In this document: in pieces, positions 30,185-39,855 of the stretch
Position numbering within the stretch: the first letter of the stretch is position 1
Layout of the letters: each line of letters begins with the position of its first letter
Source of the DNA: Symbiodinium natans
Lineage: Eukaryota > Sar > Dinophyceae > Suessiales > Symbiodiniaceae
Reading direction: 5' to 3'
DNA: 64,000 bases
Assembly (NCBI GenBank): GCA_905221605.1
Contig: CAJNDS010002610.1
Span: 122,001 to 186,000, forward strand
The notes under the pieces: generated by a model
What the model was told of the DNA's origin: nothing
The model's database searches: none
Seen by the model: only the letters and a program-made list of their open reading frames with translations
Made by a program: the position numbers and the translations under genes

Positions 30185-30980
30185 CCAAACCCTAAACCCT
30201 AAACCCTAAACCCTAAATCCTAAACATCTTGGGCATGAAGTCGTTTTCTACTGCAAGTATCTTAGGGTAGCATGGGCCCTGATACGGGGCATGCTTCAGA
30301 ACCCTTTAAAGGGGTCCAAGGCAGAGTTTGGGGCTTAGGGTTTAGGGTTTTAGGGGTCGAGGTCTCCTTCCAGCTTGCACTGTCCAAGAACTTGACTTAG
30401 TTGTCCAGTAACCTGGGGGAACTAAAGGTTAACCTTTGGGATTATAAGGGGATTCTATTACCCCAAAAAGGTTAAAGGTTACCCACTCTACTACTAGGTT
30501 GAGCTTGAGGACATTGTCTAGCACGGTGCGAAGTTTTCCATGCCAGATGTCCCAGGCCGATCTTCGGCAATGGCAAAAACAACTTGCTTTCAGGTTTCGG
30601 GATGTTGGGGGATCATGGCTTTGTGCCGATGTTTAGGGTTTAGGGTTGAGAGGGTCTGCAGGTAGGGATTCGCGGCCCCTGGTTGGGTTCGTTGGGGATT
30701 CAAGGTTTAGGGTTTAGGGTTAGGGTTTTCAGGGCTTAGCATCAACACAGGGTTCAGGTGCAACTGACTTCGCTGAGCGTTCGGCGCCACGTGGCGAAGA
30801 TGTTGGCCCGCTGCTCCTTAGGGTTTAGGGTTTGGGGTTTAATTAGGGTTTAGGGTTTAGGGTTTAAGGTTTCGGGTTTAGGGTTTAGGGACCCCGCCTG
30901 TGACTTCAAGGCACATGAGTGGCTACAAGTAGGGTTGTAAGTCGGGCAAAAGCACTTGCAACTTAACAGGGTTTAAGTTT
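30185..30980. other. C-array, small inverted repeat and degenerate G-arrays
   Basis: C units at 30185-30226. At 30424-30475 AAAGGTTAACCTTTGGG pairs with CCCCAAAAAGGTTAAAGG. Short degenerate G-arrays lie near 30632, 30703, 30820-30890 and 30970, separated by unique pieces. No gene. Confidence 0.6.
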
Positions 30981-31002
30981 AGGGTTTAGGGTGAGTGAGT
31001 GA

Positions 31003-31600
31003 GTGAGTGCTGGCTCACTGCACGAGGTGGCACGTGCAGCAGCCTTGCCTTTGGCGCTGTTCCCTCCCGGCTTCCTCGGGAGCTCCGCAACCGTCATTGC
31101 CCCCTCCACTTGGAGTTCACGTCCGGCACGTGCCCCAACCCCAAGACAACGCTCTGAGGTCGGCAAGCCCGGTCAAGCAAGAGGGTTTGTCCACCATTTT
31201 GCACGGAACCACAACTAGGCAGGCCCGCCACCGGAAAACCGGCATAAAGGCAAGACAGCGTGCCATCCTCGCTGAGGCCCATGCAAAAAAAGCACTTCCC
31301 CCGAAGATCCATCTTCAAGGTACTACGCCAGGCAGACAACATCGCCTCTGCGATGGGCAATGCGCAGCCGCGTGCTAAATCAGCAGGCACACTTCTCCGT
31401 AGATCCCTCTATGGATACTACGTGCACAACGCGACCCATGCGCTCCGGGGACTCACTCATTCACCACCGTTTCCTGTGAAAAGGGGAATGGCAGGCTCGG
31501 GCCATTCACCTGCAAACAGGTCCCTGTCGCTGTGCTCTCGGAGTAGAGGGGTGAAGACCAAAGCTCCGGTCACCACCCACCCCGGACGAGGGGGTTAGGG
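31003..31600. other. GC-rich array-free island, possible coding on either strand
   Basis: Overlapping frames of 71-123 codons occur on both strands (31007-31378 +, 31260-31598 +, 31094-31390 -). A protein-like segment on the plus strand is RQRAILAEAHAKKALPPKIH; on another frame SAGTLLRRSLYGYYVHNATH. I cannot decide between them and no family is recognisable. A GTGAGTGAGTGAGTG run lies at the left edge (30993-31008). Confidence 0.3.
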
Positions 31601-31604
31601 TTTA

Positions 31605-32200
31605 GGGCTTATGGAAATTGTATAGGGTTTGTGTCCGGAGTTTTGGGCGAACATTTTGTTTTTTGCTCTGGAGATAGATAGGGTTTGTGTCCGGAGGGGG
31701 GGGTCTTTTGGGGGCCTCCCGGGTCTTTTGGCGTTTTGGGGCCTGCCAGGGTCGTTGGGGGCCTCTTTTGCACCTTTTGGGGCCTCCTGAAAAGCCTGTT
31801 GTGGGCCATCTCAGGGTGTAGGGGTTTAGGGGTTTAGGGGTTTAGAGTTTAGGGGTTTAGAGTTTAGGGTTTAGGGATTAGAGTTTAGGGTTTCGGGGTC
31901 GGGGCTCAGGTCCGGAGTTTTGGACGGGTTTAGGCGGTTTAGGGCGACAGTGTTGGGCGAAAGTTTTTTGTTCTTCTCTGGTTCGTGGTTTGATCCATTT
32001 GAAGGAATCCTCTTAAGGCCTTTGAAGCCTTGTTTAAGTGGAGTTTTTGGAGCCTTTTAAGACCTGAACAATTTGCCTCCAGGGGCGTTTTGGATTCTAT
32101 TTGGGGCGGGGCTTTGTGTGGTGCCAGCTTGTTTCGACAAACAACTTTGTAAATTGAACATGATATCACATACAATTTCTATTCATCCGGGTCTTGAGGG
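31605..32200. repeat. Diverged direct repeats with GTCCGGAG motif
   Basis: ATAGGGTTTGTGTCCGGAG occurs at about 31622 and 31679. GTTTTGGGCGAACATTTTG then TTTTGCTCTGG (31640-31670) recurs as GTGTTGGGCGAAAGTTTTTTG then TTCTCTGG (31949-31982). Between them are TTTTGGGGCCT repeats of about 30 bp (31700-31790) and a TTTAGGGG block (31818-31890). Minus frames across this (31609-31809, 31939-32175) end in LSP/PIQFP and I do not call them. Confidence 0.65.
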
Positions 32201-32414
32201 AGTGAAGAACCAACCAGGAACCTTAGACCCGTGAACCCTTCAGCTCTCAAGCCGCTCAACCGCCGAACCCGAACTGAACCCCAAACCCCCAAACCCTGAG
32301 CCTCCCCCAATCCCTGCAACCCCTTCAACCCTATAAACCCTGTAAATCCTTAACACGCTAACCCCAAAATTCACGAACCCTCAACCCTAAGCCAACCTGC
32401 ACCCTATTTTACCC
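32201..32414. other. Unique stretch with degenerate C words
   Basis: AACCCTT, CCCGAACC and CCCCCAAACCC words without regular period; no gene. It ends in CCCTATTTTACCCTATAGGGTTTAGG, a near zero-spacer C-to-G junction. Confidence 0.5.
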
Positions 32415-32512
32415 TATAGGGTTTAGGGTTTAGGGTTTAGGGTTTAGGGTTTAGGGTTTAGGGTTTAGGGTTTAGGGTTTAGGGTTTAGGGTTTAGGGTT
32501 TAGGGTTTAGCC
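32410..32512 (+). repeat. G-array, about 14 units
   Basis: Perfect TTTAGGG, ended by CCACCTCCCC and a poly-C run of about 12. Confidence 0.97.
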
Positions 32513-32634
32513 ACCTCCCCCCCCCCCCCACCCGCCCTCAAAACTTGCGCCCGACGGGTCCTGCATGAACTCATGCCCGCCTGGTAGGTAGTGGAGACCT
32601 CAGACAGTTGGGGTTTAAGGGTTGCGGGTTTAGG

Positions 32635-32768
32635 GCTAGGTTTAGGGTTTAGGGTTTAGGGTGTAGGGTTTAGGGATTAGGGTTTAGGGTTTAGGGTTAG
32701 GGTTTTGGGTTTAGGGGTCTACGGTTGAGGGGTTGAGGGGTTGAGGGGTTGAGGGGTTGAGGGGTTTA
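32635..32768 (+). repeat. Degenerate G-array ending in a TTGAGGGG block
   Basis: TTTAGGG variants are followed by five consecutive 8-base TTGAGGGG units near 32726-32766. Confidence 0.93.
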
Positions 32769-32845
32769 GCCGTGGCGGCCCGAGGGGAGCCAAGGGGGTC
32801 GCCCTGAGCTCCCGCCATGCCACACTCTTCGGGCTTTGGCTGAGG

Positions 32846-33115
32846 GTTTTAGGTTTGAGGGTTTGAGGGTTTGGTTTGAGGGTTTGAGGGTTTGAGGGTT
32901 TGAGGGTTTGAGGGTTTGAGGGTTTGAGGGTTTGAGGGTTTGAGGGTTTGAGGGTTTGAGGGTTTGAGGGTTTGAGGGGTTGAGGGTTTGAGGGTTTGAG
33001 GGTTTGAGGGTTTGAGGGTTTGAGGGTTTGAGGGTTTGAGGGTTTGAGGGTTTGAGGGTTTGAGGGTTTAGGGTTTAAAGTTTAGGGTTTAGGGTTTAGG
33101 GGTTTAGGGTTTGGG
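32846..33115 (+). repeat. GGGTTTGA array, about 25 units of 8 bases
   Basis: From 32856 the unit is GGGTTTGA, with a single GGGGTTGA near 32976, and it passes at 33063 into ordinary TTTAGGG units. It is the largest array of a non-canonical telomere variant on the G strand. Confidence 0.97.
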
Positions 33116-33429
33116 TGGTAAGGTTTTACGGTTTGAGGGTCGTCCAGGTACGAAACTGTAGAGCTGTTGAGGGGCTTGGGGCTTATATAGGGTCTCCCAA
33201 ACCCGAAGCCAACCCCTGAACACCCTAAGCCCGAACCCCTAAATCCTAAACTCTCAAATGATAGGCTCAAAAGACCCTCAACACACAAACCCAAGCCCAA
33301 GCCCTAAAGACCCTAAAACAGTCCTAGCCCGAAAGGCCCTAAAGCCTTAAACCTCCTGAGACCCCGCTATGCTTCAAGGGAACATGCCCGGTATCCATAG
33401 GGTGATATCTTGTAGATACCAGATTCGCC
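33116..33429. other. Unique stretch with CCCTAAA-like words
   Basis: C-type words near 33190-33345 without array structure. No gene: a minus frame at 33082-33300 is repeat-derived (LNPKP end). Confidence 0.5.
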
Positions 33430-33502
33430 CAGAAACAAGGGGGCGCCTTTTTTTTGGTTTAAAGTCCAGCAAAGACGGAATAGTGGCCTACTCTGGGTCC
33501 AA
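33430..33502 (+). repeat. Family G element, shortened
   Basis: It retains GAAACAAGGGGGCGCC, TTTTTTTTGGTTTAAAG and the right end TGGCCTACTCTGGGTCC, but lacks the CCTAGGAATA left part. Confidence 0.6.
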
Positions 33503-33553
33503 GTAACTTGTTATGCGCTAAGAATCCTAATGGTCTGTTTCAGGGCTCAGATT

Positions 33554-33766
33554 CTACTGGTAAAGGCAGCTATATGACTGTAGGGAGTATTCCTCAGTGT
33601 CCAGGGCCGACCGGGCTGGTCCGGATGCACTAAATCCTGCTCCCAGGCTTGCTGCACCCAGAATATTAAGTCTGTTCGCACGGACTGCGTCCACATGCTG
33701 CTCTCCAAGAAGAGTCGAACGGACCGAGGTCTCTGCCCGCACTAGACATTGGGACGCCTTTCGCAT
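33554..33766 (-). CDS. Candidate coding exon, unrecognised
   Basis: A 70-codon minus frame with no telomere-derived residues. It contains CLVRAETSVRSTLLGEQHVD and NRLNILGAASLGAGFSASG, is Ala/Ser/Arg-rich and ends with a stop in unique sequence. An overlapping frame at 33666-33896 is open too and is less protein-like. Near 33815-33860 CTTCGCAGGCTCGG and CTTCGCAGTCTCGG form a short direct repeat. Function unknown. Confidence 0.35.
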   Translation of the reverse strand: MRKASQCLVRAETSVRSTLLGEQHVDAVRANRLNILGAASLGAGFSASGPARSALDTEEYSLQSYSCLYQ

Positions 33767-33904
33767 CGCCAGTGGAACACACGATGATGCAAGGGCTAGC
33801 TTGCGCCCTTGGGTCTAACACTTCGCAGGCTCGGAGAACCCTTCGCAGTCTCGGTGAACCCTCCTGCATGCCTGATGACCCTAGAAGCCTAAACACCAGA
33901 CAGG

Positions 33905-34232
33905 ATAAGCCCTAACCCGAAACCCTAAACCCTAAACAATGAACCCTAAAACAGGAGCGGTGAACCCTAGAATCCTAAAACCCACCGAGAGCTCGGCCCA
34001 CCGAGGATTCCGCAAAGCGCTGCCACCCCGGCGCCTCTTTCGCTAGGATAGGGTTTAGGGTTTAGGGTTTAGGGTTTAGGGTTTAGGGTTTAGGGTTTAG
34101 GGTCTACGGTTTGGGGTTTGGGGCTTGGCTTGGGGTTGGCGGTGGTTTAGGGTTTAGGGTGGTTTAGGGTTTTAGGGTGGTTTAGGCTTAGGCTGGTTTA
34201 GGGTTTAGGGCGGTTTAGGGTCCAGGGTTTAG
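33905..34232. repeat. Composite: degenerate C-array, 67 bp core, G-array
   Basis: C units with inserts (33912-33983), a very GC-rich core (33984-34050), eight G units (34051-34105), then a TTTAGGGTGG-based degenerate block to 34232 with GGTTTAGGG spaced by GGT. Confidence 0.9.
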
Positions 34233-34323
34233 GGCTCCTCAGTCAGGGAATCAGAGGCTTCCCTTTTGCTCAGTGGCGCTTTGAAGGGTACTACTGGGCG
34301 TCACAGTTGAAATTTGGGTGGGT

Positions 34324-34932
34324 TTAGGGGAAAACGAGGCTCTCGAGGCGTTGCAGAAGTGCTGTGGAGTGGGCTTCTGAGAATGTGAGCCCAAAGAATG
34401 GCACACGCTTTTCGAGACAGGCCGCTGCCAGGCGACCGTCTCCAGCCGGCGCCAGACAGCGAGCCCAATCAGACCCGTGCAGGAGTTCCTGAAACATCGT
34501 CTGTGGTGGCGAATGGAACAGGAGAGGTTCCACATCGTTCTTGCCACGGGTTTTTAGCACCTTCGCCGCTGGCTCCGATGCGCTGTCTGACGACGCACTT
34601 GAGCACCTGCCTCCCACTGGGAGTATTTTTGCACCGTGAGATCCTAAGATCCCCATCTTGCACTTAGGGTTTAGGGTTTAGGGTTTAGGGTTTAGGGTTT
34701 AGGGTTTCGGGCTTCGGGTTTAGGGTTTAGGTTCACAGGCAGGCGCCACACAGCGGGAGATGTTTCGTAGTCCTCGGCATCAAGCAGCCCCAGGAAAATT
34801 CCACGGTTCGTCTCCGTGCCACCTCCATGCAAGTGGTCGTGGAGGTTCAGACTGGGGACTTGGGCACTGATCACATGGATGGTCTGCATCTGGTTGACGT
34901 GGCCCCTGACCTTCTCCTGGTTGCGGCTCGAA
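34324..34932 (-). CDS. Candidate two-exon gene with a telomeric-array intron
   Basis: Exon A is 34932-34737 on the minus strand, after a TTTGTAG acceptor; it encodes NQEKVRGHVNQMQTIHVISA, LNLHDHLHGGGTETNRG and LLDAEDYETSPAVWRLP. A GT donor (CCT/GTGAAC) follows. Exon B is 34662-34324 after a CCCTAAG acceptor; it encodes SHGAKILPVGG, a Ser-rich segment, then FQELLHGSDWARCLAPAGDG and VPFFGLTFSEAHSTALLQR, ending at a TAA. The proposed 74 bp intron (34663-34736) is nearly all CCCTAAA repeats, and the join keeps frame at phase 0. Composition is protein-like in both exons. I recognise no family; an upstream exon with the start codon would be needed. Confidence 0.45.
34664..34732 (+). repeat. G-array inside the candidate gene
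   Basis: About nine TTTAGGG units, two of them altered (TTTCGGG, CTTCGGG). On the coding (minus) strand each unit offers CTAAAC, a plausible branch-point-like sequence, and the array edge supplies the AG acceptor. Confidence 0.95.
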
Positions 34933-34939
34933 CTACAAA

Positions 34940-35682
34940 TCCTAAACCCTAAGCTGATAAGGTTCAGAAGTTTTTCACCCCAATAGACTACACTCCATAT
35001 GAATAGGATTCCCTAGAAGGGCCTAAACCCTGAACCCGAAACCCTAAACACCAAACCCTAAACCCCTGGTATCGAAAATCCCCATTGCGGGTTTAGGGTC
35101 TAGGCTGGGCGTCTGAGGTGCTCTGAAGGGCATCGCACTGGGAGTCGAATTTAGGGTTTAGGGTTTAGGGTTTAGGGTTTAGGGTTTAGAGTTTCTTCGA
35201 AACTCACTAACACCTAAACCCTACACACGCCCTAAGCCCAAACTCGCAGAAGCACAAACCATTCTTAAACATACACCGCGTGCTATACCCCCGAGGTAGT
35301 TCACGTTCCAGAGACTCGTGTCAGATAAGTGAGCGACCTATCGAACTAGAAAGCGTGTTCTGGTTAGCCTGTTCTGATCATCATGGTTGCCCTAACAGAG
35401 GCTTTAGAGCTTAGGATTTGGGTGCCGGGGCCGTGGGCCGTAGCTTCCCACCCCTGGCCCTGCCACCCGCCCCCACCTGATTGGCCGCTCCGGCCCCCTC
35501 CCCGACCCCCAAAAGGGACCCGAATCTAGAGGACTACCCTAACACCTAAGACCTAAAACCTAAACCCTAAACCAAACCTTACTCATGTATCTGTGGGTTT
35601 TTGTTCCGTGGGTTTCGCCCAGCGCCTCGAGCCAGGGTGCCACCGTGTCGCAAGTCCCGCAGAACCTTCAGTTGTACAGGGC
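34940..35682. other. Mostly unique stretch with weak arrays
   Basis: Degenerate C words at 34938-35070, then a unique piece, and a short G-array at 35153-35190. Bases 35191-35682 are unique: GC-rich at 35420-35510 and with TAAACCC-like words near 35560. No supported gene. Confidence 0.55.
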
Positions 35683-35762
35683 TTAGGGTTTAGGGTTTAG
35701 GGTTTAGGGTTTAGGGTCTAGGGCTTAGGGTTTAGGGTTTAGGGTTTAGGGTTTAGGATTTC
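35683..35762 (+). repeat. G-array, about 11 units
   Basis: TTTAGGG with one TCTAGGG and two CTTAGGG units. Degenerate G sequence continues to 35905. Confidence 0.95.
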
Positions 35763-35905
35763 TGGGGCTCGAAAAGCTCTTCGGGCTTAGAGTCCGGTTT
35801 GGTTTAGGGCTGAGGGTTTAGGGGTTTAGCGTAGTCCGGACTTTAAGGTCGAGGGCTGGGGGTTCCTCAGGGCTCCAAGTCTAGGGTTTCAGGTCTGGGG
35901 ATGTT

Positions 35906-36394
35906 TGGTGTTTGGGATACTTACGTTTGCTGTGATACATGCATGAGTCCATGATGGGTTTAAGCTCGCCACGTGCCGTCCCAGTCGGCTTGTCAAGGAA
36001 GCGAAAGGAGAACGCATCACCAAACCTAATCTAAAACTTGCCCATAACATCGGGAGTTCCAAAACAGAAGGGGGCCCAGTGGGGGTACCCTGAACACACC
36101 TCAAAATCTATCATCCTTCTTGTAGGAACCGCCAGAAGGGAAACCCTATCTTCGGACAAGCAAACCCTGCCCTGAATTCACGCAGATGGTAGGTAGAACC
36201 CCCGACCCTGTGTCGGTACCCAGAAATTTTGCCAAAATCCATTCTTAAGTTTTGGGGCCGTTTTGAAGACCCCCCCCCCCCCCCGGCTCAAGAAATCAGA
36301 GTCATGTGAGGAGCGCGGAAAGGGCATCTAGGAACCCGGCTTAGGGGCTTATCCAAGCTTCGCACACGCGAAGTCCGAAACCCCATAAACGCAC
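35906..36394. other. Unique stretch with C16 run
   Basis: No gene: a 71-codon minus frame (35889-36104) has part LELPMLWASFRLGLVMRSP that is protein-like, but no splice or family support. A poly-C run of about 16 lies at 36271-36286. Confidence 0.4.
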
Positions 36395-36713
36395 TTTAGG
36401 GTTTGGGGTTTAGGTTTAGGGGTCAGGGGTTTAGGGTTTAGGGGTTAGGGTTTAGGGTTTAGGGTTTAGGGCACCCCAAAATCCTGGGGACCCCACAGCT
36501 CCACACCCACCGCAGCTGGCAGCTGCTTGCCCTGCTTTGGGCTCAGGGCTTGGGGCTGAGGGTGAGGCTGAGGGTTTAGGGTTTAGGGTTTAGGGTTTAG
36601 GGTTTAGGGCTTAGGGTTTAGGGTTTAGGGTTTAGGGTTTAGGGTTTAGGGTTTAGGGTTTAGGGTTTAGGGTTTAGGGTTTAGGGTTTAGGGTTTAGGG
36701 TTTAGGGTTTAGG
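36395..36713 (+). repeat. Two G-arrays around an 90 bp core
   Basis: A degenerate array at 36395-36472 and a clean one of about 20 units at 36568-36713, with a GC-rich core between. Both have the same orientation. Confidence 0.95.
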
Positions 36714-36823
36714 GGCTTAAGGCTTATCGGGCTTGTTTAGGCATGAGGGTCGCCCTCTTCTGTTCGTAGCTTTTCCCGGAGCAGGTGGCTTGCAGCCGCG
36801 ACGACAGACTGGCGAAGCATGTT

Positions 36824-37015
36824 TACTTGGAGGTTCAGGGCACTAATATCCCACTTACAAGTGTAGTCATCTAGGCTTTAGGGTTAAGATTTAGGGTTTA
36901 GGGTAACTGTAGTTATAACCCATTTATAAGCCCTTTAAGTACCCACATGGGGTTACAATTGGGTTATAAGTACAGTTATATTATTGGGTTAGTAAGTACC
37001 ATGAACCTCCAAGTA
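36824..37015 (+). mobile_element. Family A MITE interrupted by telomeric repeats
   Basis: Left terminus TACTTGGAGGTTCAGGG, right terminus CATGAACCTCCAAGTA. The interior carries ACTGTAGTTATAACCCATTT and GGGTTATAAGTACAGTTATA, both related to the copy at 61378. Between CTAGG and the first of these is GCTTTAGGGTTAAGATTTAGG followed by another TTTAGGG unit, absent from the 61378 copy. Length 192 against 145 bp. Flanking bases give no clear target duplication beyond a possible TA. Confidence 0.8.
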
Positions 37016-37039
37016 CGGCCCCAAAAAGCCACATAAACG

Positions 37040-37105
37040 TAACGATCCTACAAACAGGGTCTTTCGGAATGCCCTGTAAAAAGGGGCCCTTATACCCCAA
37101 GAGTA
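37040..37105 (+). repeat. Family I dispersed element
   Basis: ATCCTACAAACAGGGTCTTT, then AAAAAGGGGCCCTTATACC and CCAAGAG match 10225-10290. It starts 24 bp after the family A element. 37106-37456 is unique with no gene. Confidence 0.7.
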
Positions 37106-37456
37106 CGATCCTTGTTATGTTTCATGTGGGGTTTTCTGGCCCCGAAATGCTTGACTGACAGCATGACGTCATGAAGCTTGACTTGCCTGCGCATATGAGC
37201 TATCAGTTCTATAGCAGGCTTCTGGGGATTCAGGATTTAGGGCGGTGGCTTCGGGTGGACTATATCCATCTTGCGTCGCTGCCTGAATCTAAGGGACACC
37301 CCAACCCAGACTTGCAGTGAAGATTCTGGGAACTGCTTCTCGAACACCTAAACTCCCCTAAACCCTACACCCAAAACCCTCGAAATCCGAAACGCTGTCA
37401 AAGCTAAACCCTAAAGCCCCGGCCCCAAAACCTGATCAGAGGCGCGATCACTGACA

Positions 37457-37826
37457 TCAAGATACAAAACAGCACTCCAGCACTACAGCGGACTGTCCGG
37501 ACCGTCCAGCCCGCAGATCCTCCCACGTCGGGATCTCAGCTGTTTCAAACATTCTGGTGCAGCTCTCTGCATCGCTTCCACACACAACCTGCAAGTCCGA
37601 CAAGCAGCGCTTGCGTGCAAAGGCCTTCTCGGCATCGACTGCTCGCACAGCAGACTCATCAGCAACAATCGCCACATCATCCAGGAAGTGCAGCTTTTCA
37701 CGCGCCCATATGCTGCTGTTGGTGGCGTCTGCCCGAAGTTCCACGCACAGCAGACCCCATCTGGCCGGCCTTTGTGACAAGTCACCGGCTGTGTCGACCA
37801 TATCCAACTCACCCTAGATGCGAAAA
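37457..37826 (-). CDS. Candidate coding exon or gene 3' end, unrecognised
   Basis: A minus frame of about 116-122 codons ending in a stop at 37457, entirely in unique sequence. It opens with ELDMVDTAGDLSQRPARWG, continues LLCVELRADATNSSIWA, LHFLDDVAIVADESAVRAVD, CLSDLQVVCGSDAESCTRMF and TAEIPTWEDLRAGRSGQ. Acidic and hydrophobic residues alternate as in a folded alpha/beta protein and codon third positions are G/C-rich. A TAG/GTGAG boundary near 37826 may be an acceptor, or Met codons at 37807 could start it. No family recognised. Strongest single coding candidate in the window, with 34324-34932. Confidence 0.5.
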
Positions 37827-37844
37827 CCCGTCCCCCGAAACCTA

Positions 37845-38200
37845 AGACCCTCAACCCCTAAACCCCTAACCTAAACCCCTACAACAAGGGCATAGGACGT
37901 CGTGGAAACTGCAAACCCTCAACCCCAAACCCTAAACCCTCAACCCCAAACCCCAAACCCTAAACCCCAAACCCTAAACCCTAAACCCTCAACCCTCAAA
38001 CCCACACCACAAACCCCGAAATTCACAGAGTTTGGAGCCTCCTGTCCAGCTGTGCTCAGCCGCCTCTCCGCTCGAGCATCGGCCTGGCTTAGGGCTTTTA
38101 GGGTTTAGGGTTTAGGGTTTAGAGTTTAGGGTTTAGGGTTTGGGGTTTGGGGTTTGGGGTTTAGGGTTTAGGGTTTAGGGTTTGGGGTTTAGGGCGTCTG
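37845..38200. repeat. Composite: C-array, 96 bp core, G-array
   Basis: C units with CCCTCAA and CCCCAAA variants (37905-38000), a GC-rich core (38001-38096), G units with three TTTGGGG (38097-38197). Confidence 0.93.
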
Positions 38201-38345
38201 GCTTAGAATGCGAGGTTGAGGGTTGAAGGTCTGGGGTATAGGGTTTGAGGTCGAGGCTTTGTTTGATACTGGTGGCTCGTGATAGGAGGCAGCCCAGACA
38301 GAAACTTGATGGCTTAGGGTTTAGGGTTTGAGGTTTAAGGCCTCT

Positions 38346-38473
38346 AGACCCAAGAGTATCCTAGGAACAGCCCTAAACCCTAAACCCTAAACCCTTTTTG
38401 GCTTCAAAGGGGCTTGTGAGGGAACCTAGACCCTAACAGCAAAGGGGGAGTAAGGGCCTACTCTCGGTCCAGG
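38346..38473 (+). repeat. Family G element interrupted by a C-array
   Basis: Left part GACCCAAGAGTATCCTAGGAA, then ACAG and about three CCCTAAA units, then TTTTTGGCTTCAAAGGGGCTT, GAGGGAACCTAGACCCTAACA and the end GGGCCTACTCTCGGTCC. In uninterrupted copies the same point reads AATAAAAGGG-CACCC. Insert orientation is opposite to that at 11981. Confidence 0.75.
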
Positions 38474-38506
38474 GTTCCGGGGCTTAAGGTTCAGGGCTTA
38501 AACCCT

Positions 38507-38695
38507 CAACCCTAAACCCCTAAACCCTAAACACTGAACCCTAAACGCTAAGGGCTGCCGAAACTCTGACATAAGCTCCGACTGCCGGGGTCATCAACCA
38601 GCCATCAAGGATTCAGGGTTTACGGTTTTCGGGTTTAGGGTCTGAACTACGGTTTAGGGTTTCAGGGTTCGCAGTTTAGGGGTTTAGGGTTTAAG
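38507..38695. repeat. Composite: short C-array, about 65 bp core, degenerate G-array
   Basis: C words 38500-38550, unique core, then TTTACGG, TTTCGGG and TTTAGGG words to 38692. Confidence 0.75.
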
Positions 38696-38754
38696 CCGTA
38701 CAGCCCAATCCCAAATCCTGAAGCCTAAACTAACTCGCGCCATAAATGAAAAGA

Positions 38755-38995
38755 GATGTCTCTGTCTCTGTGTCTCTGCGTCTTTGTGTCTCTGTGTCTC
38801 TGTGTCTCTGTGTCTCTGTGTCTTTGTGTCTCTGTGTCTCTGTGTCACTGTCTCTCTGTCTCTCTCTGTCTCTCAGTCTCTGTGTGTATCTGTGTCTCTG
38901 CGTCTCTGCGTCTCTGCATCCGTGTCTCCATCTCTCTGTCTTTCTCTCTCGCTCGCCCGCCCGCCCGCCCGCTCTCTCTCTCTCTCTCACAAACA
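38755..38995. repeat. TCTCTGTG microsatellite, 240 bp
   Basis: TCTCTGTG and TCTCTCTG units with TCTTTGTG, TCTCTGCG variants, ending in GCTCGCCCGCCCGCCCGCC and (CT)n. Three overlapping frames of 88-105 codons are open through it (SVSLCLCVS or [10 protein letters not shown]) only because of the repeat. Confidence 0.97.
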
Positions 38996-39406
38996 CAGCC
39001 GCACCTCGAGGTCGGCGCGCAAGAGAGGTACCACCTGGGCCATTTTTAAAATTTTCCCAGTAACCTGAGAATACAATATGGTGCCCCTTGCTTGTGTACA
39101 GGGGTGTAAGTGAACCACACCTTGAAAAAAACGCGGAAAGAAACTACTACTTGCCACCCTGATTCAAGAGGTTCGAGGTTGAGCGTTTAGAGTTTGTAGG
39201 TGCAGCTGGTTTTGGGACTTGTAGGGTTTAGGGTTCTTGAATAAAAGACGACTTTGAACCAACTGAAGGCTGCACCCTAAACCCTAAACCCTCAACCCTA
39301 AACCCTCAACCCTAAGTTAGCCACCCCGACACAAATTCGAGCCAACGAAGGGCCCCAAATACGTAAACCCAAACCCTGAACCCCAAATCATATACAGGTT
39401 GCAGTA
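38996..39406. other. Unique stretch, no gene
   Basis: Non-repetitive sequence with a TTTTTAAAATTTTC patch near 39044 and C words with CCCTCAA units at 39270-39315. No coding frame of interest. Confidence 0.5.
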
Positions 39407-39516
39407 TTCATGGCTTCCCCTACTACCCCCCTCTATACTACCCCCCCCCCCCCCCGTAGGTTTCCCCGCGCCCCCTAATTAAGGCTATAGAGGGGGGTAG
39501 TAGGGGTTTCCATGAA
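39407..39516. mobile_element. Foldback element, about 30 bp arms around a C15 run
   Basis: Left arm 39407-39437 (TTCATGG, CTTCCCCTACTACCCCCC, TCTATA) mirrors right arm 39486-39516 (TATAGAGGGGGGTAGTAGG, GGTTTCCATGAA), with one or two differences and a short insertion. The loop holds a second CTACC then 15 C at 39441-39455 and CCCCTAATTAAGG. No other copy seen. Confidence 0.85.
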
Positions 39517-39604
39517 GCATGTAGGTAATTGAAAGGTTCGACATATGTAGTTGGGATTCAAGGTACCTCACACCATAGTTCCCCTTTGAAGTCAAGGTTA
39601 CAGA

Positions 39605-39855
39605 AGTACCCTAACCCTAAACCCTGAACCCCAAAGCCTCCATTATGTGAGCAGGGATGAGGCTCCCAGCATGTTCGCGGAATTCTTCCGACGCCGCCGC
39701 TTCGGGCGGGGCGAAGGCGTACGCCTCAGGTCGAGCCGCCAGGGCTTGTAGGGTTTTCGGGGTTTGAGTAGGGTTTAGGGTTTAGGGTTTGGGGTTTGGG
39801 GTTAAGGGGTTTGGGGTTTAGGGTTTAGAGTTTAGGGTTTAGGGTTGAGGCTTTT
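39605..39855. repeat. Composite: short C-array, about 128 bp core, G-array
   Basis: C units 39608-39634, a very GC-rich core (39635-39762), then G units with TTTGGGG and TTAAGGGG variants. Confidence 0.85.

Noticed and set aside
38730-39068. Overlapping frames of 88-105 codons ([19 protein letters not shown])
   Set aside because: They are translations of the TCTCTGTG microsatellite on both strands; no unique sequence supports a gene.
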